A stretch of 64,000 nucleotides of DNA from assembly GCF_014647415.1 (NCBI RefSeq), contig NZ_BMPD01000001.1:1-64000 (forward strand). Direction: 5' to 3'. Within the stretch, counting starts at the first letter, position 1. Every line of letters starts with the position of its first letter. A program made the translations under genes and the position numbers. Source of the DNA: Haloarcula sebkhae (GTDB lineage Archaea; Halobacteriota; Halobacteria; Halobacteriales; Haloarculaceae). Positions 16,196 to 25,056 of this stretch are shown in pieces. The notes under the pieces were generated by a model, which had not been told where the DNA came from, ran no database searches, and saw only the letters and a list, made by a program, of their open reading frames with translations.

Positions 16196-18649
16196 ATGGA
16201 GAAGCCGGTCGGTGGAACGGATGAGAACGAACAAGCGGCACGTGACACACCGGCACAGCAGTCCCCCCCTGTGCTGTTGGAGACCCTCGCCGCACGAATG
16301 CCCGAACCGGTGGTCGTCACCGCCGCAGACGGGGAGATACAGACCGGGAACGATCACCTCTGTGACCTCCTCGACTCGGACCCGTCGGACGTGTTTGGAA
16401 GCCAGATAGCTGAGCCCTTCCCGGACCTCCGTGACATTGACTTCGGAACCCACTGCAGTCAGTCACCGGAATCACCGCTGACGTCGTCGTGTTCGGTCGG
16501 CGACACGGAACGGTGGGTCGAGATCGCCTTCGAGCCCCAGCAGTGGGACGGCGAGGAGTTGTATCTGGGAATCGTCCACGACATCACAGAGCGCCACGAG
16601 CGGACGGAGATGCTCGAGCAGTACGAGCGGATCGTCGAGACGATCGAGGACGGTATCTACACGCTCGACGAAGGGTTCACGATGCAGACGGTCAACAGCG
16701 CTGTCGAGTCGATGACCGGCTACGACAAGGACACGCTGATCGGATCGAACGCGACGCTGCTGGCGGACGAATCCGTTATCGAGGAGGCAGCGGAGATGTC
16801 GCGGCAGTTCATCGAGGGCGAGCGCGACGTCGGGACGCTGACGACGGACCTCAGAACCGCTGACGGGGACACGCTCCCTATAGAGACCAAGTTCACGACA
16901 TACGACCGCAAAGACGGGAGCTACCGGCAGGTCGGTGTCGTTCGGGACATCTCGGACCGGAAGCGGTTCGAGGAGACGCTCGCGGCGCTGCACGAGTCGA
17001 CCAGAAAACTGCTGCATACGGAAACCAAGACAGCCGTAGCCGAACAGATACTCGAGACGGCCGTCGACGTGCTGGAACTCCCCGACGTAGAGATCTACCT
17101 GTTCGACCGAAGCGACAACACCCTTCGTAGCGTCGGCGATGCCGAGGCGGACCGAAGCGCGTCAGTCGGGCCGGGCGAGGGCACAGTGTGGGACGTGTTC
17201 GTGCAGGACAGTGCCGTCGAGATCGCCCCCGGCGAGCGCATCGACCTTGGGGCGGGACCGGTCACAGCCGACGCGAAACGGCTCTGCCTCCCGCTCGAAG
17301 ACCATGGCGTGTTCTACATCGAACTGGGCGAGCAACACAGCGACGCCAGGACCCGAGAGATGGTGGACCTGCTCGCCGCCAGCGCGGAAGCCGCGCTCGC
17401 GCGAGTCGACCGCGAGACGACGCTCCGCAAACGCGAGGCCGAGCGCCGCGAACAGAACCGCGAACTGCGACGGCTCAAGCAGGTCAACGCGATCATCCGT
17501 CGGATCGATCAGGTGCTCGTCGAAGCGGAGACCACCGAGGAGATTGAACAGGCGGTGTGTGATCAGTTGGCCGAATCCCAGTGGTTCTCCTTCGCCTGGA
17601 TCGGCCGACAGGACGCGACGGAACTCGTTCCCAGAGCCTGGGCGGGCGACACCGCCAGCTATCTGGACGCTATCTCGCTGTCGCTTGAGCGCGAGGGCGG
17701 GCCGCCGGCCGTCCAGACTGCACAGTCCGAAGCGATGACTATCGTCCCGTCGGTGGCTGACAACCTTCGGGGAGATCACTGGCGGACGGAAGCGCTCTCC
17801 CGCGAGTTCCAGTCGGCGCTCAGCATCCCGCTTGAATACGACGACTTCGTCTACGGCGTCCTGACGGTGTACGCCGGGCAGGAAGACGGGTTCGACAAGA
17901 TGCTCCAGGAAGTGTTTACCGAACTCGGTGAAACCATCGCGAACGCGATACGGGAGGTCGAGTCCCGACAGCGGCGGGCCGGCGACGGGACTGTCGAACT
18001 CGAACTGTCGCTGTCGGCCCCGCAGTCGTTCCTGACGCACCTCTCAGACCGGGTCGGCGTCCCGGTCATCTGTGAGGGGGCCGTACAGCGGAGCGACGGT
18101 GCGATCCGTCTCTTCCTCGCTATCTCGGACTGTGACCCGGCTGTCGTCGAGGAACGGATGCTGTCGATGGCTCGTGTCGACACCGCACGAGCGATCTCGA
18201 CCGACCAGTTGGACGGGCTTTACGAGATCGTCGTGACGGGCCAGACCGTCGCGGAGACGCTACTGGAACAGGGCGGGCGGTTGAAAACGATCCGAACGTC
18301 GACGGGCGGACTCACGGTGACAGTTGTCGTTTCGGGCGAAACCGATATTCGCCAGTTCGTCGAACAACTCGGCGAGCGCTATGCGGACGTCACGCTGATC
18401 GCGCGCCGTGACGGCACACAGTCCAATGGCCAGCGGGACAGTACAGCCCGGTCGGCACTGGAGGAGCAACTCACCGATAGACAGCTCGAAGTACTCCAGA
18501 CGGCGTATCTGAGTGGCTTCTTCGACTGGCCCCGGGAGACGACTGGCCAGGAAATCGCGTCCAGCCTGGACGTGTCACAGCCGACGGTCAACCGCCACCT
18601 CCGCGTCAGCGAGCGAAAGCTCCTCGAACTCGTGTTCGGCGATAGCTGA
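16196..18649 (+). CDS. PAS/GAF sensor with Bat-type HTH_10 output
   Basis: 817 aa. In order: PAS (about 30-125), PAS/PAC with DGIYTLDEGFTMQTVNSAVE (about 140-260), GAF (about 270-400), a basic coiled linker (RKREAERREQNRELRRLK), second GAF (about 420-590), the Bat linker and C-terminal HTH_10 (LTDRQLEVLQTAYLSGFFDW). Same architecture as the 2645-5407 protein but only about half that resemblance is outside the output region, so it is a paralogue, not a recent copy. Likely a cytoplasmic light/redox-responsive transcription factor; targets unknown. A HalOD1 gene follows 99 bp downstream. Confidence 0.88.
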   Translation: MEKPVGGTDENEQAARDTPAQQSPPVLLETLAARMPEPVVVTAADGEIQTGNDHLCDLLDSDPSDVFGSQIAEPFPDLRDIDFGTHCSQSPESPLTSSCSVGDTERWVEIAFEPQQWDGEELYLGIVHDITERHERTEMLEQYERIVETIEDGIYTLDEGFTMQTVNSAVESMTGYDKDTLIGSNATLLADESVIEEAAEMSRQFIEGERDVGTLTTDLRTADGDTLPIETKFTTYDRKDGSYRQVGVVRDISDRKRFEETLAALHESTRKLLHTETKTAVAEQILETAVDVLELPDVEIYLFDRSDNTLRSVGDAEADRSASVGPGEGTVWDVFVQDSAVEIAPGERIDLGAGPVTADAKRLCLPLEDHGVFYIELGEQHSDARTREMVDLLAASAEAALARVDRETTLRKREAERREQNRELRRLKQVNAIIRRIDQVLVEAETTEEIEQAVCDQLAESQWFSFAWIGRQDATELVPRAWAGDTASYLDAISLSLEREGGPPAVQTAQSEAMTIVPSVADNLRGDHWRTEALSREFQSALSIPLEYDDFVYGVLTVYAGQEDGFDKMLQEVFTELGETIANAIREVESRQRRAGDGTVELELSLSAPQSFLTHLSDRVGVPVICEGAVQRSDGAIRLFLAISDCDPAVVEERMLSMARVDTARAISTDQLDGLYEIVVTGQTVAETLLEQGGRLKTIRTSTGGLTVTVVVSGETDIRQFVEQLGERYADVTLIARRDGTQSNGQRDSTARSALEEQLTDRQLEVLQTAYLSGFFDWPRETTGQEIASSLDVSQPTVNRHLRVSERKLLELVFGDS

Positions 18650-18674
18650 GACCGTCGCTATAGTGTTAGTGACT

Positions 18675-18687
18675 AGTCCGGCGGACT
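18675..18687. repeat. Perfect 13-bp palindrome AGTCCGGCGGACT
   Basis: 6-bp arms around a central G, 26 bp after the regulator stop and 60 bp before the HalOD1 ATG. No T-run follows, so an operator is as likely as a terminator hairpin. Confidence 0.35.
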
Positions 18688-18748
18688 GTATCTGTATAGC
18701 CACAATCGGCTTTTCAATCACTCATTAAGGGATAAACAGCGACGAACC

Positions 18749-19048
18749 ATGTCCCAGGCAAAACTGGTCTACAGACCGACACCCAACGAACCGCTGAGCG
18801 AAACCATCGTCCACGCAGTAGCCGACACACTGGGTGTCGACCCCATCGACCTCGATGACCGAATCAGTGACTGTATCGACCCTGATGCCCTGGACCGGCT
18901 GTTCCGTCCCGATACGGATGGCACTCCAAGTCCTGACGGGCTAGTCGTGTTCAGTATGGCTGGCTGTCGTATCGAAGTCGAAGGGAATCGTTCGGTGCTG
19001 GTGACACCATCCCGCGACGGCTCGGCGGCAACTGGACTCGAAGCGTAA
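18749..19048 (+). CDS. HalOD1 output domain protein
   Basis: 99 aa, a stand-alone HalOD1 domain: Y-R-P-x-x-N-E-P-L-S-E-T-I-V-H-A-V-A, then DPIDLDDRISDCIDPDALDRLF, ending in GLVVFSMAGCRIEVEGNRSVLV. HalOD1 occurs alone or fused to receiver domains in haloarchaea and is thought to be a signalling output module. A TATA-like CATTAAG about 24 nt upstream indicates a leaderless mRNA of its own, next to the HTH_10 regulator. Confidence 0.88.
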   Translation: MSQAKLVYRPTPNEPLSETIVHAVADTLGVDPIDLDDRISDCIDPDALDRLFRPDTDGTPSPDGLVVFSMAGCRIEVEGNRSVLVTPSRDGSAATGLEA

Positions 19049-19280
19049 CTGCGCTCTGCGTGCGGCTGTTCTGCTGGCACTCTCTATTGTGAGTAGTAGT
19101 GCCGATGACAGAGCTATTAATGTCACCTTATTTTCCTCTTCATCTCACATGCTGCCGATATTTTTCAGTAAGTAGATATTTCTTTTGCGGAGCAATTGAA
19201 AAACTGGTACGTAAATTGGAGTAAAAGTCGACCAAATACATTGTTAATAGTATACTACTAGCATCCCACACGTCAGTACC
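19049..19280. other. AT-rich intergenic stretch before the small ORF/terpene synthase pair
   Basis: Clearly lower GC than its surroundings, especially 19110-19260 with runs of T and A. No convincing gene on either strand. Such a drop is typical of an imported or decayed segment next to an island gene; it ends in the promoter at 19282. Confidence 0.45.
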
Positions 19281-19281
19281 A

Positions 19282-19288
19282 CTATAAG
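19282..19288 (+). promoter_or_regulatory. TATA box of the small ORF/terpene synthase operon
   Basis: CTATAAG centred about 27 nt before ATG 19311. This predicts transcription start at or next to that ATG, i.e. a leaderless message whose first gene is the 56-codon ORF. Confidence 0.6.
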
Positions 19289-19310
19289 CGCAACTTCGCC
19301 TCTCGAATGT

Positions 19311-19481
19311 ATGGACCGTGGACACCAACTGATCGAAACCGGCTCGCAGTCGGGCAAGAGCATCGCGGCAGCGACCAATCAATCTGAAGAAGTAGAAACA
19401 CCCAAACTTCAGTTAATCGAACATTATTCCGCCGGCTGTGCCGAGGTTCGGGGTGCAAGCGTTGGGGGGCAGTCACAATGA
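19311..19481 (+). CDS. 56-aa small protein coupled to the terpene synthase-like gene
   Basis: ATG 19311 to TGA 19479-19481. Starts MDRGHQLIETGSQSGKSIAA and ends in SAGCAEVRGASVGGQSQ; a single Cys at position 43, no membrane segment, no recognised family. Two facts support it: a TATA box sits the exact leaderless distance upstream, and its stop overlaps the next start as ATGA. It may be a functional small protein, a peptide substrate, or a leader that couples translation of the enzyme. Codon use is less GC-biased than in its neighbours. Confidence 0.6.
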   Translation: MDRGHQLIETGSQSGKSIAAATNQSEEVETPKLQLIEHYSAGCAEVRGASVGGQSQ

Positions 19482-20446
19482 GCGTTGAGTCGCCCCCAGT
19501 CGAGACACAGGACCTCCTCGAAGAGGTTCGGACGACCAGCCTTCCGGAACGGGTTACAGAATTGGCAGACGAGTACGAGCGGGTCTGTGGCGAGCGTGAC
19601 CGGTTCCTCTGGCAGTGGATCTACTCGCTGTTCCCCGAGTTCACGCTCTCCTCTGTCCACCCGGATCACGCCGACCACGTCCGGACACAGAAGACGATAC
19701 TCACGATGTACGTCACGATTCTGGACGACATCGTCGAGAACGACGGGGACCGAGACACCTTCGAAGAGGCCCGACGACTCGTGCAGGACCCGTCGTCCGT
19801 TGACCCGAACCGTGCGGCGGTAAGCGATGACTTTTTCTCCTTTATCCAGCGTGTGTGGCGGGAGTTCGAGGGCGGCCTGACTGACGCACCGCGCGTCGAC
19901 GAGTTCTACGACGTGTTCACCTACGATATGCGACAGACGCTAAACGCGATGGACTACAGCGCCGTCGTCAACGAGAACCCACGGATTGCGAACCTCAGCG
20001 GGGCCGAAACCTATGGGGCACATAACATGGTAATGTTTCCCTACGCGGCCGTTGACCTCATGTATTCGCCGGAGTTCGAACTCGCCGATTACGGCACGGT
20101 CCGGGACCTGATCTGGGACCTGCAGGAGATGGCCCGCATCGGCAACTGGCTCACCACCTGGGAACGGGAGGTCAAAGAAGGGGACTACACCGCGGGAATC
20201 GTCGTGCTGGCCCTCCAAGAGGGGTTCGTCACTCCCGAAGAACTGGAAAACCCCGACGGGAAAGCCGAACTCATCGACAAAATCAAAGCCGAGCAGTTCG
20301 AGGCTAGGTTCCGAGACCGGTGGGCCGAGATTTATCAATCCGTTCGTGATCGCAAGTTCGACACGGACAGTGTCGATCTGGACGCGCTAGTGCAGGGCAT
20401 GGAAACCGTGTTTCAGTACCACGAAGCCAGCCGCGGATACAAGTAA
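19478..20446 (+). CDS. Class I terpene synthase-like protein
   Basis: 322 aa, all-helical by appearance, the usual length of microbial terpene cyclases. Metal-binding motif 1 is DDIVE at 83-87 (in TILDDIVEND), an aspartate-rich DDxxD/E variant. Motif 2, the NSE triad, is N223-x3-T227-x3-E231 in GNWLTTWEREVKEGDY, at the right distance. The C-terminus RGYK recalls the RY pair of bacterial cyclases. The arginine expected about 46 residues before the NSE motif is not evident (SGAETYG there), so diphosphate sensing may differ. Predicted to ionise a prenyl diphosphate in the cytoplasm with three Mg2+. Product unknown. Co-translated with the 56-aa ORF. Confidence 0.72.
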   Translation: MSVESPPVETQDLLEEVRTTSLPERVTELADEYERVCGERDRFLWQWIYSLFPEFTLSSVHPDHADHVRTQKTILTMYVTILDDIVENDGDRDTFEEARRLVQDPSSVDPNRAAVSDDFFSFIQRVWREFEGGLTDAPRVDEFYDVFTYDMRQTLNAMDYSAVVNENPRIANLSGAETYGAHNMVMFPYAAVDLMYSPEFELADYGTVRDLIWDLQEMARIGNWLTTWEREVKEGDYTAGIVVLALQEGFVTPEELENPDGKAELIDKIKAEQFEARFRDRWAEIYQSVRDRKFDTDSVDLDALVQGMETVFQYHEASRGYK

Positions 20447-20514
20447 CGTCCCCCGTCCACGGGAACACTGGCGTCTAATTCTACGGAATATCAGTTGAAA
20501 CGGATGCTGTGCCG

Positions 20515-22059
20515 TCAGTCGTCAGCGACGAGCGGTTCCTCGTCGTCGGCGACGAGGCGGTCCATCGCGTCAACCATCGCGCGCACGGACGCCCGGGTGA
20601 TGTCGGAATCACTGGCCGAGACGACGACGTGGTCGTCGCCGCGTGACATCTCGATTTCGACCGTCACGAGCGCGTCCGTCCCGCCGGTGATGGCGTCGAC
20701 GTGGTAGTCTTCGAGCGTTGCATCGGCGGTGTGTGACAGTGCCACCTCGGCGGCGTTCATCGCGGCGTCGACCGGCCCGGAGCCGACCGCTGCCTCCTTG
20801 CGTTCCTCGCCGTCGACCGCGAGCCGGACGCTCGCAGTCGGGGTATCGGAGCCGGAAACGGCAGTCAGGCCGCGCAGTTCGACCCGTCGGTCGCGCGCGT
20901 CGCCGGTCACCTCGTCAGCGATGGTCAACAGGTCGGCGTCGGTGACGCGCTTGCCACGGTCGCCGATCTCCTTGACGCGGCTGACGATCTCCGAGAGCTG
21001 ATCATCGGTGACCTCGACGTCGTGCTCGTCGAGTGCGGCCTCGACACCGGCCCGGCCCGCGTGCTTGCCGAGCGCCAGGCGGCGTTCGCGGCCCACCTTC
21101 TCCGGCGGGTACGGCTCGTACATCGAGTCGTCCTTGAGCGTGCCGTCGGTGTGGATACCGGACTCGTGGGTGAAGGCGTTCTCGCCGACAACTGCCTTGT
21201 TTGGAGCCAGCGGAATGCCGGTCCGGTTGGCGATGAGTTGGGCGAGGTCGTACACCTCGGTGAGGTCCATCGATTCGACGCCGTAACCGTGGTCGAGCGC
21301 GATGGCGACCTCTTCGAGGGCGACGTTACCGGCGCGCTCGCCGATGCCGTTTATCGTCCCATGGACGAGGTCCGCGCCCGCCGCGATGGAGACCAGCGCG
21401 TTGGTCACCGCCAGCCCCAGGTCATCGTGGGTGTGAGTGCTGACTGGACCCAGATCAGAGAGCCGTGAGACGCATTCGAGCGCACGGTCCGGCGTCGCGT
21501 GGCCGACAGTGTCGGCCCAGCAGATGCGGTCCGCGCCGGCCTCGACGGCAGCGCCGAGCAGTTCTTCGAGGTAGTCCAGATCGGCTCGCGAGCCGTCCTC
21601 GCCGATGACCTCGACCCAAAGCCCGTGATCGACGGCGTACTCCACCAGTTCGACGGTGTTGTCGACGTTTTCGCTCTTGGAGGTGCCGACCTTCTGTTCC
21701 ACGTGCTTGTCACTGGCCGGAACGACGAGGTTGATGCCGTCGACACCACAGTCGAGCGCGAGGTCGATATCGTTCTGGATACCACGACAGAAGCTGGTGA
21801 CAGTGCTGTCGAGGTCGAGCCCCGCGACGCGAGAGATCGTCTCGCGCTCGCCGGGCCCGGTACAGGCGCTTCCGGCCTCGATGACATCGATACGCGCCGC
21901 ATTGAGCGAGCGGGCGATATCGGCCTTGTCGTCCGGCGTCAGCGAGACGCCGGGGGCTTGCTCACCGTCGCGCAGTGTCGTGTCGAGAAACTGTACCTCA
22001 CCGACATCTGAGAGCGCACGCATCGCTGGGTGCCCCTCGAACAATGTGTTCTGACTCAC
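20515..22059 (-). CDS. (R)-citramalate synthase / 2-isopropylmalate synthase family enzyme
   Basis: 514 aa. HMGL-like TIM barrel with [17 protein letters not shown], catalytic [14 protein letters not shown] and [12 protein letters not shown], then the LeuA dimer/regulatory domain (about 365-500) that gives feedback inhibition. It condenses acetyl-CoA with pyruvate (citramalate, isoleucine route) or with 2-oxoisovalerate (leucine route); I cannot choose from motifs alone. GTG 22059 is preferred because GGAG lies 8 nt before it (22068-22071, minus strand), an unusual proper Shine-Dalgarno for this genome. A leader ORF ends 13 nt upstream. GTG 22083 and ATG 22023 are alternatives. Confidence 0.88.
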   Translation of the reverse strand: MSQNTLFEGHPAMRALSDVGEVQFLDTTLRDGEQAPGVSLTPDDKADIARSLNAARIDVIEAGSACTGPGERETISRVAGLDLDSTVTSFCRGIQNDIDLALDCGVDGINLVVPASDKHVEQKVGTSKSENVDNTVELVEYAVDHGLWVEVIGEDGSRADLDYLEELLGAAVEAGADRICWADTVGHATPDRALECVSRLSDLGPVSTHTHDDLGLAVTNALVSIAAGADLVHGTINGIGERAGNVALEEVAIALDHGYGVESMDLTEVYDLAQLIANRTGIPLAPNKAVVGENAFTHESGIHTDGTLKDDSMYEPYPPEKVGRERRLALGKHAGRAGVEAALDEHDVEVTDDQLSEIVSRVKEIGDRGKRVTDADLLTIADEVTGDARDRRVELRGLTAVSGSDTPTASVRLAVDGEERKEAAVGSGPVDAAMNAAEVALSHTADATLEDYHVDAITGGTDALVTVEIEMSRGDDHVVVSASDSDITRASVRAMVDAMDRLVADDEEPLVADD

Positions 22060-22072
22060 AGAAGATGCTCCA

Positions 22073-22144
22073 TCACGCGCCACGAATTTCGCGGCCAGCC
22101 GCCTCGCGGCGACTTCCTCTATCCTCCGTCGGGTGTTCCGACAT
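22073..22144 (-). CDS. 23-codon leader peptide before the citramalate synthase gene
   Basis: ATG 22144 to TGA 22073-22075, encoding MSEHPTEDRGSRREAAGREI then RGA. A TATA-like CTTTTAGA is about 30 nt upstream, so the mRNA should begin at this ORF. It ends just before the Shine-Dalgarno of the enzyme gene, so translating ribosomes would pass over or expose that site. Highly charged, Arg- and Glu-rich; contains no Leu or Val and one Ile. A regulatory leader is inference. Confidence 0.45.
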   Translation of the reverse strand: MSEHPTEDRGSRREAAGREIRGA

Positions 22145-22170
22145 AGTGGTGTCTACTCTACTCTTCACGG

Positions 22171-22178
22171 TCTAAAAG
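22171..22178 (-). promoter_or_regulatory. TATA-like box of the leader/citramalate synthase transcript
   Basis: Minus-strand CTTTTAGA, about 30 nt before ATG 22144. It places the transcript start at the leader ORF and gives the enzyme gene a 5' leader of roughly 85-90 nt. Confidence 0.45.
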
Positions 22179-22201
22179 GTGACGGAACTGACTACCACAC
22201 C

Positions 22202-22564
22202 TCATGCCTGTCGCATTCCGGATTCCAAACGGACCGTGTCACCTTCAGAAACAGCCGACGCCGCGCCACCGGGCAACTCAATGACAGTGTCCGCGTTCGC
22301 GTAGCCGACCGAGCGCCAGGGGTGCAAGGTTTCGACGGCCTGGACCTCCTCGTCGACGAGCCAGAGCACGTCGAGCGGGAACCGGACGAACAGCATATGG
22401 ATGAACTGTCGGCTCGCGTGGTCGAAGGGAAAGACGAGCGCGTAGTCGTCGGGAATCGATGACCGGAACATCAACCCCCGGCCCTGTTCGAGCATCGACT
22501 CGGCGTACTCTACCTCCGTCGCGAGGGGGCGAGCCGCGCCATCGGGGTCGTGAACGAGCCGCAT
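22202..22564 (-). CDS. DUF192 family protein
   Basis: 120 aa. Typical DUF192 path: A-x-S-M-L-E-Q-G-R-G-L-M-F-R-x-S, FPFDHASRQFIHMLFVRFPLDVLWL and TLHPWRSVGYANADTVIELPGG. Usually small beta-rich proteins of unknown function, often exported in bacteria; no signal peptide is seen here. ATG 22564 is used; the longer frame to 22633 overlaps the divergent gene. Head-to-head with the HNH-like gene at 22646. Confidence 0.85.
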   Translation of the reverse strand: MRLVHDPDGAARPLATEVEYAESMLEQGRGLMFRSSIPDDYALVFPFDHASRQFIHMLFVRFPLDVLWLVDEEVQAVETLHPWRSVGYANADTVIELPGGAASAVSEGDTVRLESGMRQA

Positions 22565-22645
22565 ACCACCGCGGAAGTCGTAGGTGGGCAAAAAGGCTTC
22601 TGTCGGAACGGAGGGTTTGAGGGGGCACGGCACGGGCTACATGAT

Positions 22646-23194
22646 ATGGAGAAGGCTCCCGGGGGAACGTCCGTCGGCGTCGACGACCCGTACGACCACG
22701 TGAAGCGGTGTGACTTCGTTACCAGCGAAGGGAAGTGCCGCTGGGCGCGCGAACACGGCCATCACGACCCTGAATTCGCCAATACCCGGAGTGCCGATGA
22801 CTTTCGCTGTCCGGCGGCGATTGCGCCCGACGACACGGACGCAGACGCGGAGCCGGAGTGGGACTGGGCCGACTGCCCGCATTTCCGTTCCCGGAACCAC
22901 GACCGGGAGTGTGTTCGCTGCGGACTCGAAGAGCGGCGGATGGCCCACTCCGACGAGCAGCCACTATTAGAGGAACACCACCTCTCGTACCGCGAAGGCG
23001 GTGACGAGCTATCACACGAAATAACGGTCTTTCTCTGTCGGTGGTGTCACGCGAAGATCCACCAGTCGTGGGCGCGGCTCGACGACGACGTGAATCCGGA
23101 CCCGGAAGCCATCGCACAGCGGGAGCAGCGCCGCTCTAAGGAGCAATCCGAACTGGGCTTCGAATCGGCGGCCGACCGCTACGACGACTCGTAG
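22646..23194 (+). CDS. HNH-type zinc-finger protein
   Basis: 182 aa. N-terminal third has several Cys/His (KRCDFVTSEGKCRWAREHGHH). The C-terminal half is an HNH-like ββα-metal module: ECVRCGLEERRM, LLEEHHLSYREGG, then FLCRWCHAKIHQSW. The tail is charged. It could be a nuclease or simply a zinc-binding DNA/RNA protein; the second Asn/His of the nuclease core cannot be confirmed by eye. ATG 22646 starts the conserved sequence; earlier in-frame codons overlap DUF192. Confidence 0.65.
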   Translation: MEKAPGGTSVGVDDPYDHVKRCDFVTSEGKCRWAREHGHHDPEFANTRSADDFRCPAAIAPDDTDADAEPEWDWADCPHFRSRNHDRECVRCGLEERRMAHSDEQPLLEEHHLSYREGGDELSHEITVFLCRWCHAKIHQSWARLDDDVNPDPEAIAQREQRRSKEQSELGFESAADRYDDS

Positions 23195-23264
23195 GCGCTC
23201 TGAATATCTTATTTGATAATTACTGCCGCACAGATAAGTAGGCACGTCGTAACCAGTTACTAAA

Positions 23265-24362
23265 GTGACCTCTCCGGCGCTCACGAAACAGTCGCTGGGG
23301 ACGGGATATGTCGTCGCGACGGGCGTCGTGATTTCCGGCGCATTACTCGCCCACGGCATGTCTCTCGTCCGGCCGTCCCCGATAGACGTGGTCATCCTCA
23401 GCGTGGGGTTGACACCGGCGCTAGCCTTGGTAGCGGCGAACTACTGGCTCCCGGTGAGTGGGCTGTCCGGCGACCAGATATGGACCGCTGCGGAGTGGTG
23501 TGGACTCGGTATCGCACTGTTTACGCTCATCAAAATCGTCGTGTTGCTCGCCCCGGTACCGCAGTCCTCGATGGTCCCGTCGATACTCGCAAGCGGGGTT
23601 GCGGTCGGCGGGTTCGGCGGGGTTTTGTTTGGGTGGCTGCTCGAACTCCGGCGGTCCCGACGCCGACTCGCCCAGAGCAACGAGGTGTTGTTTCGGGTGC
23701 TTCGACACGACCTCCGGAACGATCTCAACGTCGCGCTCGGCCACCTCGGCGAACTGCAGCGGGAAACGGCAGAGCGTGATGACCCCAAGTCGCGTGCACA
23801 CGTCGAGCAGTTGAACGACACCATCGACGATATCATCGACACTACGGAGAAGGCGAGACAGATAGAGTTCGCGTTCGACGCGGACCGTCGCGCACAGCAA
23901 CCGATCGACCTCGTGCCATGCGTCAGGGAACAGGCGAAAAAGATCACACAATCGTATCCGGAGACGACTGTTGATCTCGATCTCCCGGACCAGTCGAAAG
24001 TGTATGCCGACTGGATGCTCGACGTGGTGTTACAGAACGTCATCGAGAACGGGGTCGTCCACTGTGAGGCAACCCCGACGCTGTATATCTCCGTTGAGGA
24101 GCACGGCCGAACCGTGTTCGTGCATATCGGCGATAACTGTCCGTCGATTCCACAGCACGAACAGGAGGTCCTCGACAGCGGCGCGGAGACGCAACTGCGC
24201 CACTCAAAGGGTGTCGGGCTGTGGCTGACGACGTGGATCGTCGAGAGTTACGGCGGGGCGGTACACCTCACGACCTCAGACGACGGCAATGTCGTGACGT
24301 TAGAACTGTGTGGCCCAACAGTGATCGACGAGATTCGCCAAACCCTTCGAGAGTGGCCCTGA
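23265..24362 (+). CDS. Membrane-anchored sensor histidine kinase
   Basis: 365 aa with GTG start. Four hydrophobic segments in residues 14-125, no obvious extracellular sensor loop, then DHp with the phospho-accepting His148 in FRVLRHDLRNDLN, and a HATPase domain: N box VVLQNVIENGVVH, G1 box HIGDNCPSIP, G2 box SKGVGLWLTTWIVE. It would phosphorylate a response regulator encoded elsewhere; none lies next to it. The GXGXG-type second glycine motif is KGVGLW, typical of haloarchaeal kinases. Confidence 0.9.
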   Translation: MTSPALTKQSLGTGYVVATGVVISGALLAHGMSLVRPSPIDVVILSVGLTPALALVAANYWLPVSGLSGDQIWTAAEWCGLGIALFTLIKIVVLLAPVPQSSMVPSILASGVAVGGFGGVLFGWLLELRRSRRRLAQSNEVLFRVLRHDLRNDLNVALGHLGELQRETAERDDPKSRAHVEQLNDTIDDIIDTTEKARQIEFAFDADRRAQQPIDLVPCVREQAKKITQSYPETTVDLDLPDQSKVYADWMLDVVLQNVIENGVVHCEATPTLYISVEEHGRTVFVHIGDNCPSIPQHEQEVLDSGAETQLRHSKGVGLWLTTWIVESYGGAVHLTTSDDGNVVTLELCGPTVIDEIRQTLREWP

Positions 24363-24399
24363 AGCCGGACACGAAGCCATCCGTCGACCGCATCAGGAG

Positions 24400-24406
24400 A
24401 TATATA
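24400..24406 (+). promoter_or_regulatory. TATA box of the GMP synthase glutaminase gene
   Basis: ATATATA 26-32 nt before ATG 24432, giving a leaderless transcript. Confidence 0.55.
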
Positions 24407-24431
24407 CGCCTTCGTAGCCTTCGCGTCAGTA

Positions 24432-25001
24432 ATGACCCGAATCGACGTTATCGACAATCACGGACAGTTCACACATCTGGAGCAACGCGCGCTCCGTGAC
24501 ATGGGTGTCGACGTCTCGCTCAGGGACAACACGACACCCCCGGAGGAAATCGACGCCGACGGCATCGTCCTATCGGGCGGCCCGGACATGGACGATATCG
24601 GGAACTGCCCCGAGTACCTCGACCTCGACGTTCCCGTACTCGGTATCTGTCTGGGGATGCAACTCATCGCCGACGAACTCGGCGGCCGGGTCGGCGGCGG
24701 CGAGTACGGCGGCTACGCGGACGTGACGGTCGACATCCTCGACGAGGACGACCCGCTTCTGGGCTCGCTGTATCCCGAAACGCGCGTGTGGGCCAGCCAC
24801 GCCGACGAAGTGAAGGAAGTCCCGCCCGGATTCGAGCGGACCGCGACCTCCGACGTCTGTGGCGTCGAGGCGATGAGCAACACGGACGAATCGATATACG
24901 GCGTCCAGTGGCATCCGGAGGTCGCCCACACTGAAGAGGGCGAGGAAGTGTTCGAGAACTTCCTGTCGGTCTGTGACAAGCAGTCTGTCGCTCGCCAGTA
25001 A
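24432..25001 (+). CDS. guaAA: GMP synthase glutamine amidotransferase subunit
   Basis: 189 aa class I glutamine amidotransferase. Catalytic Cys in LGICLGMQL, His and Glu in GVQWHPEVAHTEEG. Archaeal GMP synthase is often split, with this subunit releasing ammonia from glutamine for the separate ATP-pyrophosphatase subunit that converts XMP to GMP; that second gene is not in the window. The start at ATG 24432 follows a TATA box at the leaderless distance. Confidence 0.92.
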   Translation: MTRIDVIDNHGQFTHLEQRALRDMGVDVSLRDNTTPPEEIDADGIVLSGGPDMDDIGNCPEYLDLDVPVLGICLGMQLIADELGGRVGGGEYGGYADVTVDILDEDDPLLGSLYPETRVWASHADEVKEVPPGFERTATSDVCGVEAMSNTDESIYGVQWHPEVAHTEEGEEVFENFLSVCDKQSVARQ

Positions 25002-25023
25002 CCGTCGGGGAAGAATGTAACTG

Positions 25024-25032
25024 GTTTTATAT
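25024..25032 (+). promoter_or_regulatory. TATA box of the DUF2070 gene
   Basis: TTTTATATT, about 29 nt before ATG 25057; the leader between them is nil or very short. Confidence 0.5.
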
Positions 25033-25056
25033 TCGCTCGTAGGGTGTGATACAAAA

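Noticed and set aside
15542-16453. 303-codon minus-strand frame over the HAD and HTH_10 genes
   Set aside because: Overlaps two genes with intact catalytic motifs; no protein features of its own.
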